Part shown: piece by piece, positions 1 through 9,470 of the stretch
Position numbering within the stretch: position 1 is the first letter of the stretch
Layout of the letters: each line of letters opens with the position of its first letter
From: Jiulongibacter sp966250325
GTDB lineage: Bacteria > Bacteroidota > Bacteroidia > Cytophagales > Spirosomataceae
Assembly (NCBI GenBank): GCA_966250325.1
Contig: CBINGY010000001.1
Location: 62,001-126,000 of the forward strand
Reading direction: 5' to 3'
DNA length: 64,000 nt
Translations under genes and position numbers: made by a program
Notes under the pieces: generated by a model
Databases searched by the model: none
What the model was told of the DNA's origin: nothing
What the model saw: only the letters and a program-made list of their open reading frames with translations

Positions 1-244
1 GCCAGTCAAAGCCTAGAGTCCAAAAGGTTAGAAGAAAAGCAAGTGAGGTACCCGTAATACCAAAAAGAAATGCCGGTACACCCATTCTTGCACGTGGATA
101 TCCTAATGCCTGATCTAATCCGTGAACCGGGAATGGAGTATACACCTCATGTATTTTTACACCCTTTCCACGAACATCAGATACGGCGTGCATCACCACA
201 TCTTCATCGTTATAAACTCCCAGAATAAATTTTTTATGTGCCAT
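1..244 (-). CDS. actD: Alternative complex III subunit ActD (DUF3341), partial
   Basis: This is the N-terminal 81 codons of ActD; the gene runs off the left edge. ActD is a membrane subunit of alternative complex III, the quinol:electron-acceptor oxidoreductase that replaces cytochrome bc1 in many Bacteroidota. The visible part starts MAHKKFILGVYNDED and continues through a conserved soluble segment (VYTPFPVHGLDQALG) into a first hydrophobic segment (GVPAFLFGITGTSLAFLL), as expected for DUF3341. The ATG is at 244, 21 bases downstream of the actC stop. Position as the fourth gene of an actABCD run supports the call. The rest of the operon (actE, actF, cytochrome oxidase genes) would lie to the left, which is family knowledge and not seen here. 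Confidence 0.9.
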   Translation of the reverse strand, partial: MAHKKFILGVYNDEDVVMHAVSDVRGKGVKIHEVYTPFPVHGLDQALGYPRARMGVPAFLFGITGTSLAFLLTFWTLGFDW

Positions 245-265
245 TATTGACTCTTTTCTTATCAA

Positions 266-1627
266 TTACTTATCCGACTTTTCTGACGATGATTTCAATA
301 CAGCTTTAACCTCTGCCATGTTGATTACAGGAAGAAACTTGGCAAAAAGCAGGAAGCATACAAAGAAAAATCCAAATGTGAACAGGTAGTCACCGATATC
401 ACCCATACGAGGCGTAAAATACGTCCAGCTCGAAGGAAGATAGTCACGGTGCAAGGAAGTAACGATAATTACAAAACGCTCGAACCACATACCAATATTC
501 ACAACCACAGCAATGACAAAAGACACCACGATATTCTCCCTAAGCGATCTGAACCAGAAAATCTGTGGAGAAATCACGTTACAGGTCATCATAGCAGCGT
601 AAGACCACCAAAGAGGACCCGTTGCCCTGTTGACAAATGCATAGCTTTCGTACTGAACTCCGGAATATGCAGCAATAAAGAATTCCGTAATGTAGGCTAC
701 ACCCACAATCGATCCAGTTACCGTAATAATCTTATTCATCAGGGCGATATGCTCGATAGTGATGTAATCTTCAAGCTTGTAAACCACCCTTGTGATAAGC
801 ATTAGATTCTGCACCATGGCAAATCCAGAGAAAATAGCACCCGCAACAAAGTAAGGAGGGAATATAGTGGTGTGCCAACCAGGAATAACCGATGTAGCAA
901 AGTCAAAAGATACAATCGTGTGAACCGAAAGTACAAGTGGAGTTGAAAGACCAGCCAGAATTAACGAAACATCTTCATACCGTGCCCATGCTCTGGCTCC
1001 ACCGGTCCAGCCCATAGAGAGTGCCCCATAAATCGATTTCCTTATCCCAGTTGCTCTGTCACGAATTGTGGCCAGATCTGGAATTAAACCAATATACCAG
1101 AAAAGTAGAGAAACTGAAAGATAAGTTGAGATAGCGAATACGTCCCAAACCAACGGAGAATTGAAGTTAACCCAAAGAGAACCAAAGGTATTAGGAAGAG
1201 GAAGTGCCCAATAGGCGAGCCACGGACGACCCATGTGAAAGAAAATAAACGAACCGGCACAAAGTACAGCAAAGATAGTCATCGCCTCTGCAGCACGGTT
1301 AATTGATGTTCTCCACTTCTGACGGAACAGTAAAAGGATAGCCGAAATCAGGGTACCGGCATGGCCAATACCTACCCACCACACAAAGTTGGTAATATCC
1401 CAGGCCCAGCCCACGGTTTTGTTCAAACCCCAGTTACCCAGACCATTCCACCAGGTCTGATAAACCCAGTAAGCTCCATATAGAAGTACCACAAAGGAAA
1501 TACCGAAAACCATCTTCCATTCCTTGGTAGGATCTCCCTCTACATGCCTGCTTATGTCTTCTGTTACATCATGGTATGTCTTACCACCTGTAACTAAATG
1601 TTCTCTTATTGGCGAAACTACTTGCAT
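266..1627 (-). CDS. actC: Alternative complex III subunit ActC (NrfD/PsrC-like quinol-binding membrane protein)
   Basis: This 453-residue polytopic protein belongs to the NrfD/PsrC family. In alternative complex III, ActC is a core inner-membrane subunit where menaquinol is thought to be oxidised. A soluble N-terminal stretch of about 45 residues is followed by roughly ten hydrophobic helices, with aromatic-rich loops such as WVGIGHAGTLISAILLLFR near residue 90 and FHMGRPWLAYWALPLPNTFG near residue 130, both typical of the family. It is the third gene of the act operon, 48 bases after actB and 21 bases before actD. Length and context leave little room for another NrfD-type complex, since the actB and actA partners are diagnostic. 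Confidence 0.95.
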   Translation of the reverse strand: MQVVSPIREHLVTGGKTYHDVTEDISRHVEGDPTKEWKMVFGISFVVLLYGAYWVYQTWWNGLGNWGLNKTVGWAWDITNFVWWVGIGHAGTLISAILLLFRQKWRTSINRAAEAMTIFAVLCAGSFIFFHMGRPWLAYWALPLPNTFGSLWVNFNSPLVWDVFAISTYLSVSLLFWYIGLIPDLATIRDRATGIRKSIYGALSMGWTGGARAWARYEDVSLILAGLSTPLVLSVHTIVSFDFATSVIPGWHTTIFPPYFVAGAIFSGFAMVQNLMLITRVVYKLEDYITIEHIALMNKIITVTGSIVGVAYITEFFIAAYSGVQYESYAFVNRATGPLWWSYAAMMTCNVISPQIFWFRSLRENIVVSFVIAVVVNIGMWFERFVIIVTSLHRDYLPSSWTYFTPRMGDIGDYLFTFGFFFVCFLLFAKFLPVINMAEVKAVLKSSSEKSDK

Positions 1628-1675
1628 AATTGCTACGCTTTTAGCCGAAAGACTTCTGTTTTAATTTATAATCAA

Positions 1676-4600
1676 TTATCCGTGGTGTTCATTTTCAGCA
1701 TGCACCTCATCATGACCCGCTGTTCCCGGAGCTTTTGAATCGGATACATCCTTATTTCTGATTTTCGTCAGATAGGTTACCTGAGGACGAACATTAATTT
1801 CCTCCAGAACATGGTAGGCCCTTCCTTCTGCTTCACGAGCCAACAACTTCGAAATTTGCGATTCAGGATCAAGCATATCTCCGAAGATTATACTTCCTGA
1901 AGGACAAGAACTTGAGCAAGCCGTTTGAATCTCGCCATCTACAGGACGACGTTTCTCTTTCTTGGCAGCAAGCTTGCCAGACTGAATACGCTGTACACAC
2001 ATTGAGCATTTCTCAATAACTCCTCTGGAACGAACAGTAACCTCCGGATTTAACACCATCCTGCCCAGGTCATTGTTCATATTGAAATCAAACTCCTCAT
2101 TCTCAAAGTATTTCCACCAGTTAAACCTTCTTACTTTATAAGGACAGTCATTGGCACAATAACGTGTTCCTACGCAACGGTTATAAGTCATTTGATTGAG
2201 GCCTTCTGAGCTATGCGTTGTGGCCAGAACCGGACAAACCGTTTCACAAGGTGCATTCGAACAATGCTGACACATCATCGGCTGGAAAACAACTTCAGGA
2301 TTTTCTGAAGCTACTTCCATCTCCCGAAGGTGTGCAGGATTAATGCTGTACGTGGTATCAGCATCTGTGCTATAATATCTGTCAATACGTATCCAGTGCA
2401 TTTCACGTGCTCTGGCTACTTCCTTCTTGCCTACAACGGCGATATTGTTTTCAGCCTGACATGACACAACACAAGCAGCACAACCTGTACATGTATTGAG
2501 GTCTATAACCATACCCCAGCTATGATTCACTTTATCGTGACCATTCCAAAGTGTAATGGTATATGGCTTAACAGGCCCTTCTGAGGTTTCAATTTCAGGC
2601 TCAAAGCGACCTGCCTTGTTATTCTTGATGTATTCACTAAGAACAGACTCCTGAATTACCGCAGCTCTACCCATCACGGTTTCGTGCGTCTGAGTTTGAG
2701 CGAGGGTGTAACCAGATTGGGTTTTAGTAAGCGAAGCACCAGAGGTCCAGTTAACCCCGTTTACGAATGGAACTGCATTTGCTCCCACATTTCCAGCCTT
2801 ACCTGCAGCTGTTCGTCCGTAACCTTTGGCAACCGAAACGGTACCATGAGCCTGACCTGGCTGAATAAGAACCGGAAGCTCTATTTCATAACCACCAGCA
2901 GAAAGTTTTGCCCAATCCCCTTTTTCAAGACCCAGTTCATCAGCTGTCTTTTGTGATACCGCAAGGGTATTTTCCCAGGTTACTTTTGAAATAGGATCAG
3001 GAAGCTCCTGAAGCCAGGGATTGTTTGCCATATCTCCTGTTCCTATGGCGATAGATTCAAAAACAGAGATTTCCAATCCTTCAGATTTCTTTGCTGTAGC
3101 AGATGATGCTGCAGAAGCAAGATCGGCACTAAAAGATACCGCCGATTCCATGGATGAACCACTGTCATAAATGCCATCATGAAGAGCTGAAACCCATGAT
3201 TTCCCATTGAGAATAGAAGATTTCCAGTTATTTTTCAAATAGGTCTGGTAATCTCCATTTAATCCTGCCCAAATAAGTAAACTTGACTGAGCCTGTCGCG
3301 TGTTGAAAATTAAAGAAATAGCAGGCTGCTGAAGTGAATACGATCCTGTTAACGGCTCTGCATCTCCCCATGACTCCAGATAATGCGGAGCCGGTGCCAC
3401 GTATTTACAATAGGCGGCGGTTTCATCTGTACGATCAGCAAAACTAACAGATGTTTTTACTTTTGAGAGTGCCTCCGCAATTTCAGCCCCTTTTGGATGA
3501 GAATAAACCGGATTGGAATCCATAAAGATTACGGCATCCACCTTACCCCCTTTCAAATCAGAAATAAACCGATTCATTTCAGAAGAAGTGCCCTGACGAT
3601 TATTCATCGTTCTGGCAAAACTGATCGTGATGTTGTATGATCCCAGTAAATTGTTTATTGCATTTACTAGAACCTGCACGGAAGAATCATTTGAACCTGA
3701 AACTACCAAAGATGCTCCGTTTGCAGAAAGCAGATCTTTGGCACACTTGTCCAATAATTCAGATTTATATGAACTGGCACCAATAGAACTTCCGCTTAAC
3801 TTATTGTATAAAGCAACGAGGAATGCACCCTCTTCCGAAGGTTTAATCATATCTCTGTAATCTGCCGAAGCACCAGTGATGGTCATACCCGTTTCGAACT
3901 GGTAATGACGTGACATGGTATTTTTACCCTCTTTTCCGCTGGATAACCTTCTTCCTTCAGCCCACTGGGAAGAAAACATGACAGGTGCAAGCCATGTACC
4001 AAGGAAATCGCAGTTAACACCAACAATTACTTTGGCTTTTGAGAAATCATAAGAAGGAACTGCCGCCTTACCAAAAGAAAGGCCGTTAGCCTCAATAATT
4101 CCTGATGCGGAATTGGCATCATAAGTCACTAAAGATGCCACGGGATACTTCGCCTGGAAATCAGCAATTACTTTCTTCGTGGTAGGCGAAAAAACCGAAG
4201 ATGAAACGATACGAACCGAAGCAGAAGAAGACAATCCTGCGATTACCTCCTTATCAAGCTGCTCCCAGGTAATCTCTTCACCACCCTTCTGCGGACCTCT
4301 TAGCTTTTCATTATCATACAAAGAAAGAATCGATGCATGAACTCTTGCGTCAACCCCACCCTTCGATATGGGAGATAATTTATTTCCTTCAATTTTGATA
4401 GGACGCCCCTCTACGGTCTTCACAAGAATGCTGTTATACTCACCGCCCTGAGCGTAAGTAGTAGCATAATAGTTTGGAATACCCGGTTCTATAGTATCCG
4501 GCTTTTTCAGATAAGGAATGGTCTTTCTTACCGGAGCATCACAGGCAGCCAATGATACTGCTGCAACTCCAAAGCCTAACATTTTCAGGAAATCACGGCG

Positions 4601-4717
4601 GGGAGTTCCACCTTCCAAATCGTCCAGATTAAACTCTTTCTCCGCATTTTTAACTACGTCGATATCGTTTCTGTACTCTTCTATTCCTTTCCAATACCTT
4701 TTCGAAGTATTTTCCAT
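1676..4717 (-). CDS. actB: Alternative complex III subunit ActB (molybdopterin-oxidoreductase-like plus iron-sulfur domain)
   Basis: This 1013-residue peripheral subunit combines a large molybdopterin-oxidoreductase-like domain with a C-terminal ferredoxin-like domain. The N-terminus carries an RRDFLKMLGFGVAAVSLAAC stretch (about residues 40-59), a twin-arginine export signal ending in a lipobox-like cysteine, so the protein probably faces the periplasm. The iron-sulfur domain shows four cysteine clusters: CTGCAACVVSC (about residue 742), CQHCSNAPCETVCP (about 814), CVGTRYCANDCP (about 849) and CSMC with a distant CSSSCP (about 905-950). In characterised complexes the molybdopterin domain is empty. 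The gene sits between actA and actC in one direction. Confidence 0.95.
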   Translation of the reverse strand: MENTSKRYWKGIEEYRNDIDVVKNAEKEFNLDDLEGGTPRRDFLKMLGFGVAAVSLAACDAPVRKTIPYLKKPDTIEPGIPNYYATTYAQGGEYNSILVKTVEGRPIKIEGNKLSPISKGGVDARVHASILSLYDNEKLRGPQKGGEEITWEQLDKEVIAGLSSSASVRIVSSSVFSPTTKKVIADFQAKYPVASLVTYDANSASGIIEANGLSFGKAAVPSYDFSKAKVIVGVNCDFLGTWLAPVMFSSQWAEGRRLSSGKEGKNTMSRHYQFETGMTITGASADYRDMIKPSEEGAFLVALYNKLSGSSIGASSYKSELLDKCAKDLLSANGASLVVSGSNDSSVQVLVNAINNLLGSYNITISFARTMNNRQGTSSEMNRFISDLKGGKVDAVIFMDSNPVYSHPKGAEIAEALSKVKTSVSFADRTDETAAYCKYVAPAPHYLESWGDAEPLTGSYSLQQPAISLIFNTRQAQSSLLIWAGLNGDYQTYLKNNWKSSILNGKSWVSALHDGIYDSGSSMESAVSFSADLASAASSATAKKSEGLEISVFESIAIGTGDMANNPWLQELPDPISKVTWENTLAVSQKTADELGLEKGDWAKLSAGGYEIELPVLIQPGQAHGTVSVAKGYGRTAAGKAGNVGANAVPFVNGVNWTSGASLTKTQSGYTLAQTQTHETVMGRAAVIQESVLSEYIKNNKAGRFEPEIETSEGPVKPYTITLWNGHDKVNHSWGMVIDLNTCTGCAACVVSCQAENNIAVVGKKEVARAREMHWIRIDRYYSTDADTTYSINPAHLREMEVASENPEVVFQPMMCQHCSNAPCETVCPVLATTHSSEGLNQMTYNRCVGTRYCANDCPYKVRRFNWWKYFENEEFDFNMNNDLGRMVLNPEVTVRSRGVIEKCSMCVQRIQSGKLAAKKEKRRPVDGEIQTACSSSCPSGSIIFGDMLDPESQISKLLAREAEGRAYHVLEEINVRPQVTYLTKIRNKDVSDSKAPGTAGHDEVHAENEHHG

Positions 4718-4769
4718 TCGTTTTAAAATTTTCCCTTGGGGATATTTTTAGTCCTTTTCGAATTCTAAA

Positions 4770-5990
4770 TTAATAATGACATCTGGCACACTCGAGTCCA
4801 CCGATATCTTCCACTTTCATAGGTTCTACGGCCTCCTTGTTATGGGCCTCAAGAAGAGCATCGTAATATTCATTACCCTTGGCATTCACATCCGTTTTTC
4901 TGTGGCAGTCTATACACCATCCCATAGTGAGTGAATGACGCTGCTCTACCACTTCCATTTGATTGATTTCGCCATGGCAGTTTGTACAATCTAACCCACC
5001 TACAGCAGTATGCTGTGAGTGATTGAAGTAAGCAAGATCAGGTAAATTATGTACCCTCACCCATTCGATAGGCTCATCTTTTTCAATGGCGGTATAAATC
5101 TTTTGAATGTTAGGTGAACCCTGCTTGATTGTATTGTGGCAGTTCATACAAATGTTGGCAGAAGGAATACCTGCCTGCTTTCCTTTGTACACTCCCGTAT
5201 GACAATACGCACAGTTAATTTCCATATCCCCGGCATGAAGCTTGTGCGAGAATGGTATCGGCTGAGTAGGAGCATAGCCCTGATGTACCCCAATGCCATA
5301 CAAACCGTCAAAAGTCGCTTTTGCACCGAGCAGAAGGAATAGAATTATAACCGCATTTCTTACTGTGCTGTTAGCAAACGTATTCTTGATGCCCGAAGAA
5401 ATTTGCTCTCCGATACCACGTGTATCAACCGCCTCGCCCTTTTCAGCCTGCGACAATTTTGAAAGAAGATTGAGCACTGCTAAAAGAGCCAGCAACACCA
5501 ATCCCATTATTACCAGTAAAGAAACCAATATGATATTGAAAACCTTACCACCACCCGACTGCTCCTGAGAAGCGGTACCTGTGGCAGCCCCATCAGCGGC
5601 AGCGGCAACCGGTGCTGCTTCATTGGCTTGTTTTACGTAGGCCAGGATGGCCTTAATCTCCGCATCTCCGAAATTAGGGAAGGCGGTCATCTGAACTTTG
5701 TTGTATTGCTCGTAGAGATTTACGGCGTACTGGTCGCCGCTGGCAATAACCGCAGCAGGATTATTAATCCAGGCCTTGAGCCAGTCGTAATCTCTTCTTT
5801 CTTCAATACCTGCCAAACCGGGACCCACTACTACCGAGTTGTCATAAGCATGACACTGGGCACAGTTATTTTTGAAGAGCTTTTCTCCAGCTACCGGATC
5901 TCCGTCTGCAGCATCCTGTGCAAATGAAAAGGTAATTGAAAAAAGGGTTAGAAATAATAGAAGCTTTAGTCTGATATGCGATTTATACAT
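4770..5990 (-). CDS. actA: Alternative complex III cytochrome ActA with an extra N-terminal monoheme domain
   Basis: This 406-residue multiheme cytochrome c is the electron-carrying subunit of alternative complex III. Six CxxCH motifs are visible: CAQCH at residues 43-47 in an N-terminal monoheme domain following a signal peptide, then CAYCH, CMNCH, CTNCH, CIDCH and CARCH between about 258 and 405, the pentaheme part. Two hydrophobic segments (about 152-180 and 212-232) separate the monoheme and pentaheme regions. The last heme motif ends one residue before the C-terminus. It is first in the operon, with a well-formed promoter at 6024-6053. The monoheme domain may do the job of a separate monoheme subunit; that is an inference. 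Confidence 0.93.
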   Translation of the reverse strand: MYKSHIRLKLLLFLTLFSITFSFAQDAADGDPVAGEKLFKNNCAQCHAYDNSVVVGPGLAGIEERRDYDWLKAWINNPAAVIASGDQYAVNLYEQYNKVQMTAFPNFGDAEIKAILAYVKQANEAAPVAAAADGAATGTASQEQSGGGKVFNIILVSLLVIMGLVLLALLAVLNLLSKLSQAEKGEAVDTRGIGEQISSGIKNTFANSTVRNAVIILFLLLGAKATFDGLYGIGVHQGYAPTQPIPFSHKLHAGDMEINCAYCHTGVYKGKQAGIPSANICMNCHNTIKQGSPNIQKIYTAIEKDEPIEWVRVHNLPDLAYFNHSQHTAVGGLDCTNCHGEINQMEVVEQRHSLTMGWCIDCHRKTDVNAKGNEYYDALLEAHNKEAVEPMKVEDIGGLECARCHY

Positions 5991-6023
5991 ATTCTATTAT
6001 TGACGATGCATTTTATGAGAGTG

Positions 6024-6053
6024 CAAATCTAGCCACGGAAGTTTTCCCCGCAA
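6024..6053 (-). promoter_or_regulatory. Promoter of the act operon
   Basis: On the minus strand a TTG (6053-6051) is followed by 19 bases and TAGATTTG (6031-6024). This matches the Bacteroidota primary sigma consensus (TTTG, 17-19 bases, TAnnTTTG). The leader to the actA ATG at 5990 is about 30 bases. Confidence 0.75.
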
Positions 6054-6244
6054 AAAAGTATTTTGATTTTTTCGATAACTCAAAATAATTTAGAAGCAAT
6101 CTAAATAAATTTATAACTTCTTTATAATCAGCCAGTTTTAAACAAAAATACCACCCAAAAATCTATCAAAATGATAGGAATTTGAATGGTATTTTAACAG
6201 GATTCAATTTTATGAGCTTCGTCATAAAAATTGTTTCCATACTG

Positions 6245-6315
6245 AGGTCTCGAGCGGATTCGAACCGCTGTACAAGGTTTTGCAGACCTCTGCCTAGCCA
6301 CTCGGCCACGAGACC
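6245..6315 (-). tRNA. tRNA-Cys (GCA)
   Basis: The minus strand folds as a 71-base cloverleaf. The acceptor stem pairs GGTCTCG (6315-6309) with CGAGACC (6252-6246). The anticodon loop contains TGCAAAA with GCA in the centre. The T arm has GGTTCGAATCC, and the discriminator base is T as usual for tRNA-Cys. CCA is not encoded. A TATTTTTG promoter element lies about 34 bases upstream. Confidence 0.95.
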
Positions 6316-6348
6316 AATCTATAGTTCCCCTATTATTATCAGGGGCTG

Positions 6349-6356
6349 CAAAAATA
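6349..6356 (-). promoter_or_regulatory. -7 element for tRNA-Cys
   Basis: TATTTTTG on the minus strand fits TAnnTTTG and lies just upstream of the tRNA-Cys 5' end. A TTTGG lies about 20 bases further upstream as a possible -33 element. Confidence 0.5.
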
Positions 6357-6398
6357 CAATCGACTAATCAATTCGCCAAAGTCTTTTTGCTTTTTGAA

Positions 6399-6431
6399 GT
6401 AACAAAAACCCCGTTATGGGGTTTTTGTTAC
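6399..6431. terminator. Perfect 14-bp hairpin terminator after rpsA
   Basis: GTAACAAAAACCCC (6399-6412) and its exact complement (6418-6431) surround a 5-base loop. On the minus strand the U-rich arm follows the GC core, so it ends rpsA transcription 12 bases after the stop codon. The same shape could work in either direction. Confidence 0.85.
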
Positions 6432-6442
6432 ACATAGTAAAA

Positions 6443-8254
6443 CTACTCTTCTGTACTTTCTTCTTTCTTCTTGGCCACCGCCTTTTTCTTTGGCGATTCC
6501 ATCTCTTCTTTCAGAGCAGCAAGAGCCTCGATATCACCCAGCGTAGATTTCTCTACAGACTGAGTTGATGGTTTTGCAGCCTTAGCCGCAGCCTTCTTCT
6601 TCGCTTTCTCTTCTACTTCTGAGCCATCCCAGGTTTTGGTATGGGAAAGTACAATTCTACGCTCTTCCTTATTAAATTCTGTTACCACAAAAGTAAGCTT
6701 TTCACCCACGTCGGCTACAGAGCCATCTTCCTTGGCAAGATTCTTCAGCAAGGCTGCTCCCTCTATACCATAAGGAAGCTCAAGAGTTGCCTGCTTATCA
6801 GATTTTGAAATGATGGTACACTCGTGGGTAGAACCTACTTCAAATGTATCTTCAAAGGCATCCCATGGGTTCTCTTCCAGATGTTTATGGCTAAGAGCAA
6901 GTCTTCTGTTATCGCTGTCAAGCTCAAGAACGATTACGTCAAGCTCATCACCGATCTTCACGAAATCTGAAGGATGCTTGATCTTTTTGGTCCAGCTAAG
7001 GTCAGAAACGTGTACCAGACCGTCAATACCCTCTTCCAACTCAAGGAATAGACCGAAGTTAGTGAGGTTACGAACAGTACCTTTATGTTTTGTACCTACC
7101 GCGTATTTGCTAAGAAGATCTGGCTTGGTCCATGGGTCTTCCGTAAGTTGCTTAATTCCCAGAGACATTTTACGCTCGTCTTTGTCAAGGGTAAGAACCT
7201 TGGCTTCAATCTCATCTCCAATCTGAAGGAAATCAGATGGATTTCTCAGATGCTGAGACCAGGACATTTCAGAAACGTGGATTAGTCCTTCAACGCCCGG
7301 CTTGATTTCAAGGAAAGCACCGTAATCAGCAATGTTTACGATTTTTCCTTTTACAACGGCGTCAACTTCCAGGTTTGTCTCCAGTGAATCCCAAGGATGA
7401 GCCTCAAGCTGCTTCATACCCAGAGAAATACGTTTCTTGTCGTCGTCGAAATCCAATACCACCACATTGATCTTGTCGTCGAGGTTCAGGATTTCGTTTG
7501 GATGATTTACGCGGCCCCAGCTGATATCTGTGATATGCAAAAGACCATCTACACCACCCAAATCTATGAACACCCCAAAGTTTGTGATGTTTTTCACCAC
7601 ACCTTCGAGTACTTGTCCTTTTTCCAGATTTGTAAGGATTTGCTGACGCTGCTTTTCCAGATCTTTCTCGATGAGAACTTTGTGAGAAACTACCACGTTG
7701 TCATTCGCATGGTTAATTTTCACAACCTTCACTTCCATTTCCTTGTTCACGAAAATATCGAAATCACGGATAGGTTTCACATCAATTTGTGACCCTGGAA
7801 GGAATGCCTCAATACCATGTACATCTACAATAAGACCACCTTTGGTACGACGCTTCACAAAAGCAGTGAGCACCTGATCTTCATCAAGAGCTTTCTCAAT
7901 TTTACTCCAGGCTGTTAAAATTCTGGCTTTTTTACGGGAAATAACAAGCTGACCCAATGCGTCTTCCTGCTTCTCAATAAATACCTCTACCGTATCGCCA
8001 ATTTTAAGATTCGGCAGGTCTCTGAATTCTGAGCGGGAAACAATACCGTCAGATTTAAACCCGATGTTCAATAAAACTTCACGATCTGAGATACCAACCA
8101 CGGTGGCATCTACCACATCTTTTTCTTCGATGATAGAGAGAGTTTGCTCATAAGACTTTGCAAGTTCTTCTCTTTCTGATGCAGAGTATCCTCCGCCAAT
8201 TCCTTTTTTGGAAACTCTGTCCCAATCAAATGCAGGAAATTCTTGATTTGCCAT
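6443..8254 (-). CDS. rpsA: 30S ribosomal protein S1
   Basis: This 603-residue protein is built from six S1 RNA-binding repeats spread from about residue 45 to 540, recognisable by recurring phrases such as GVFIDLGGVDGLLHITDISW, GLIHVSEMSW and GLVHVSDLSW. S1 binds mRNA on the 30S subunit and helps initiation, which matters in Bacteroidota because Shine-Dalgarno sequences are weak. The C-terminal 60 residues are Lys/Ala/Glu-rich and probably disordered. The gene is transcribed alone, with a strong -7 element upstream and a perfect hairpin terminator 12 bases after the stop. The leader of about 90 bases could carry autoregulation, known for S1 in other bacteria but not demonstrable here. Confidence 0.97.
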   Translation of the reverse strand: MANQEFPAFDWDRVSKKGIGGGYSASEREELAKSYEQTLSIIEEKDVVDATVVGISDREVLLNIGFKSDGIVSRSEFRDLPNLKIGDTVEVFIEKQEDALGQLVISRKKARILTAWSKIEKALDEDQVLTAFVKRRTKGGLIVDVHGIEAFLPGSQIDVKPIRDFDIFVNKEMEVKVVKINHANDNVVVSHKVLIEKDLEKQRQQILTNLEKGQVLEGVVKNITNFGVFIDLGGVDGLLHITDISWGRVNHPNEILNLDDKINVVVLDFDDDKKRISLGMKQLEAHPWDSLETNLEVDAVVKGKIVNIADYGAFLEIKPGVEGLIHVSEMSWSQHLRNPSDFLQIGDEIEAKVLTLDKDERKMSLGIKQLTEDPWTKPDLLSKYAVGTKHKGTVRNLTNFGLFLELEEGIDGLVHVSDLSWTKKIKHPSDFVKIGDELDVIVLELDSDNRRLALSHKHLEENPWDAFEDTFEVGSTHECTIISKSDKQATLELPYGIEGAALLKNLAKEDGSVADVGEKLTFVVTEFNKEERRIVLSHTKTWDGSEVEEKAKKKAAAKAAKPSTQSVEKSTLGDIEALAALKEEMESPKKKAVAKKKEESTEE

Positions 8255-8349
8255 AAATAATTTGTAATAAGCCCTTTAGTACATCTATTGACCGGACCCG
8301 AATCAGTAGAAATTAGTTAAAAATAATGAACCCTTTCGCAAAAGGAGTG

Positions 8350-8380
8350 CAAAGGTAGAAAAACGGGGCTGATTTCCCAA
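8350..8380 (-). promoter_or_regulatory. Promoter of rpsA
   Basis: The minus strand shows TTG (8380-8378), a 20-base spacer and TACCTTTG (8357-8350), close to the Bacteroidota consensus. It predicts a leader of about 90 bases before the rpsA ATG at 8254. Confidence 0.65.
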
Positions 8381-8406
8381 TGAAATGAAGAAATAAAGGA
8401 CTGACT

Positions 8407-8919
8407 CTAAACTACCCGCTGAGACTTCCCGAGATAGGGAGCCCATTTTTCAGAGGCTGTACCAGAAAAATCCCGTAGAAACATAATGAACGTAGGCTTA
8501 AAAGGTCTTTTTGATAAGGGCATCTGGGCTTCTTCCGGAGTGAAATCGCCTTTTTTCCCGTTGCAACGCTTACAGGCGGTAATGAGATTATCCCAGTTGG
8601 TTTTTCCGCCCCGGGATTTTGGGATCACATGATCGAGTGTGAGATCGCGGTTTGAACCGCAGTAGGCACATTTGTTGCCATCCCGTTTGAAAATATTTTG
8701 ACGATTAAGAACCACTCCTTTGTAGGGTACTTTTACGTATTGATGGAGCTTAATTACAGAGGGCAATGGATACGAGGTGGAAACTGTTCGTAAACGAACC
8801 CGTTCGTCGTTTTTGAGAAGTTCTGCCTTGTTCAGATAAACCAGCAAAAAGGCTTTGGGGACTGTACAAACGGATATAGCACTGTAATCTGCGTTCAGGA
8901 CAAGGACTTTCCGGCCCAT
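8407..8919 (-). CDS. HNH endonuclease family protein
   Basis: This 170-residue protein has a C-terminal HNH nuclease fold. CAYCG is followed by DLTLDHVIPKSRGG, NLITACKRCN and a lysine-rich tail, giving the paired cysteines of a structural zinc site and the catalytic Asp-His of the beta-beta-alpha metal site (about residues 85-130). The N-terminal half (MGRKVLVLNADYSAISVCTV) is the conserved extension of the stand-alone HNH proteins found widely in Bacteroidota. Its biological role is unknown; similar genes are chromosomal and not tied to mobile elements. It lies between rpsA and smpB in the same direction, about 80 bases from smpB, so it may follow smpB on the same transcript. Confidence 0.85.
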   Translation of the reverse strand: MGRKVLVLNADYSAISVCTVPKAFLLVYLNKAELLKNDERVRLRTVSTSYPLPSVIKLHQYVKVPYKGVVLNRQNIFKRDGNKCAYCGSNRDLTLDHVIPKSRGGKTNWDNLITACKRCNGKKGDFTPEEAQMPLSKRPFKPTFIMFLRDFSGTASEKWAPYLGKSQRVV

Positions 8920-8997
8920 AGACTTCGGTAATTTTCTAAAATTTGCCTAAGATAATAATTACCTGATAACAAGTAAAATAATTAAGCTTAAGCATTT

Positions 8998-9453
8998 TTA
9001 AAATTTACGCCTTTCCTGCCTTTCGATGTCACGGGTTTTTATGCTCTCCCGCTTGTCGTATAATTTCTTGCCTTTGGCCAGTGCAATATTCAGTTTGGCA
9101 AGGCCGGAGTCGTTTATAAACAGTCGGGTGGCAATGAGCGTTAGCCCTACATCCTTGAGCTTTTCCTGAAGCTTCCTGAGTTCCCTCTTTGACAGAAGTA
9201 GTTTTCGCTCTCGAAAAGGTTCATGATTATAATGTGTACCAAAGTCATAGACATTAATATTCATTCCTTTGATAAAGAGCTCGCCATCCTGAAAGTAGCA
9301 ATAGGCTTCTGAAATATTTGCTTTGCCCAAACGAATGGATTTGATCTCTGTGCCCTTCAATACCAAGCCCGCCGTGAAGGTCTCCAGGAATGTGTATTCA
9401 TGGGAAGCCTTCCGGTTTTTGATTTCGATATTTTTCTGAATTTTATTCGACAT
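8998..9453 (-). CDS. smpB: SsrA-binding protein SmpB
   Basis: This 151-residue protein is SmpB, the partner of tmRNA in rescuing stalled ribosomes. Family landmarks are the start NRKASHEYTFLETFTAGLVL, GTEIKSIRLGKANISEAYC, and a basic C-terminal tail (KGKKLYDKRESIKTRDIERQ) that enters the decoding centre. Length matches the family. A TACCTTTG element at 9478-9471 on the minus strand places transcription start about 25 bases upstream of the ATG. No tmRNA gene was seen nearby. Confidence 0.96.
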   Translation of the reverse strand: MSNKIQKNIEIKNRKASHEYTFLETFTAGLVLKGTEIKSIRLGKANISEAYCYFQDGELFIKGMNINVYDFGTHYNHEPFRERKLLLSKRELRKLQEKLKDVGLTLIATRLFINDSGLAKLNIALAKGKKLYDKRESIKTRDIERQERRKF

Positions 9454-9470
9454 CCTTCTGAAGAGGGCTG

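Noticed and set aside
449..805. Plus-strand frame inside actC
   Set aside because: It is antisense to a conserved membrane protein and has no signal, motif or ribosome-binding context.
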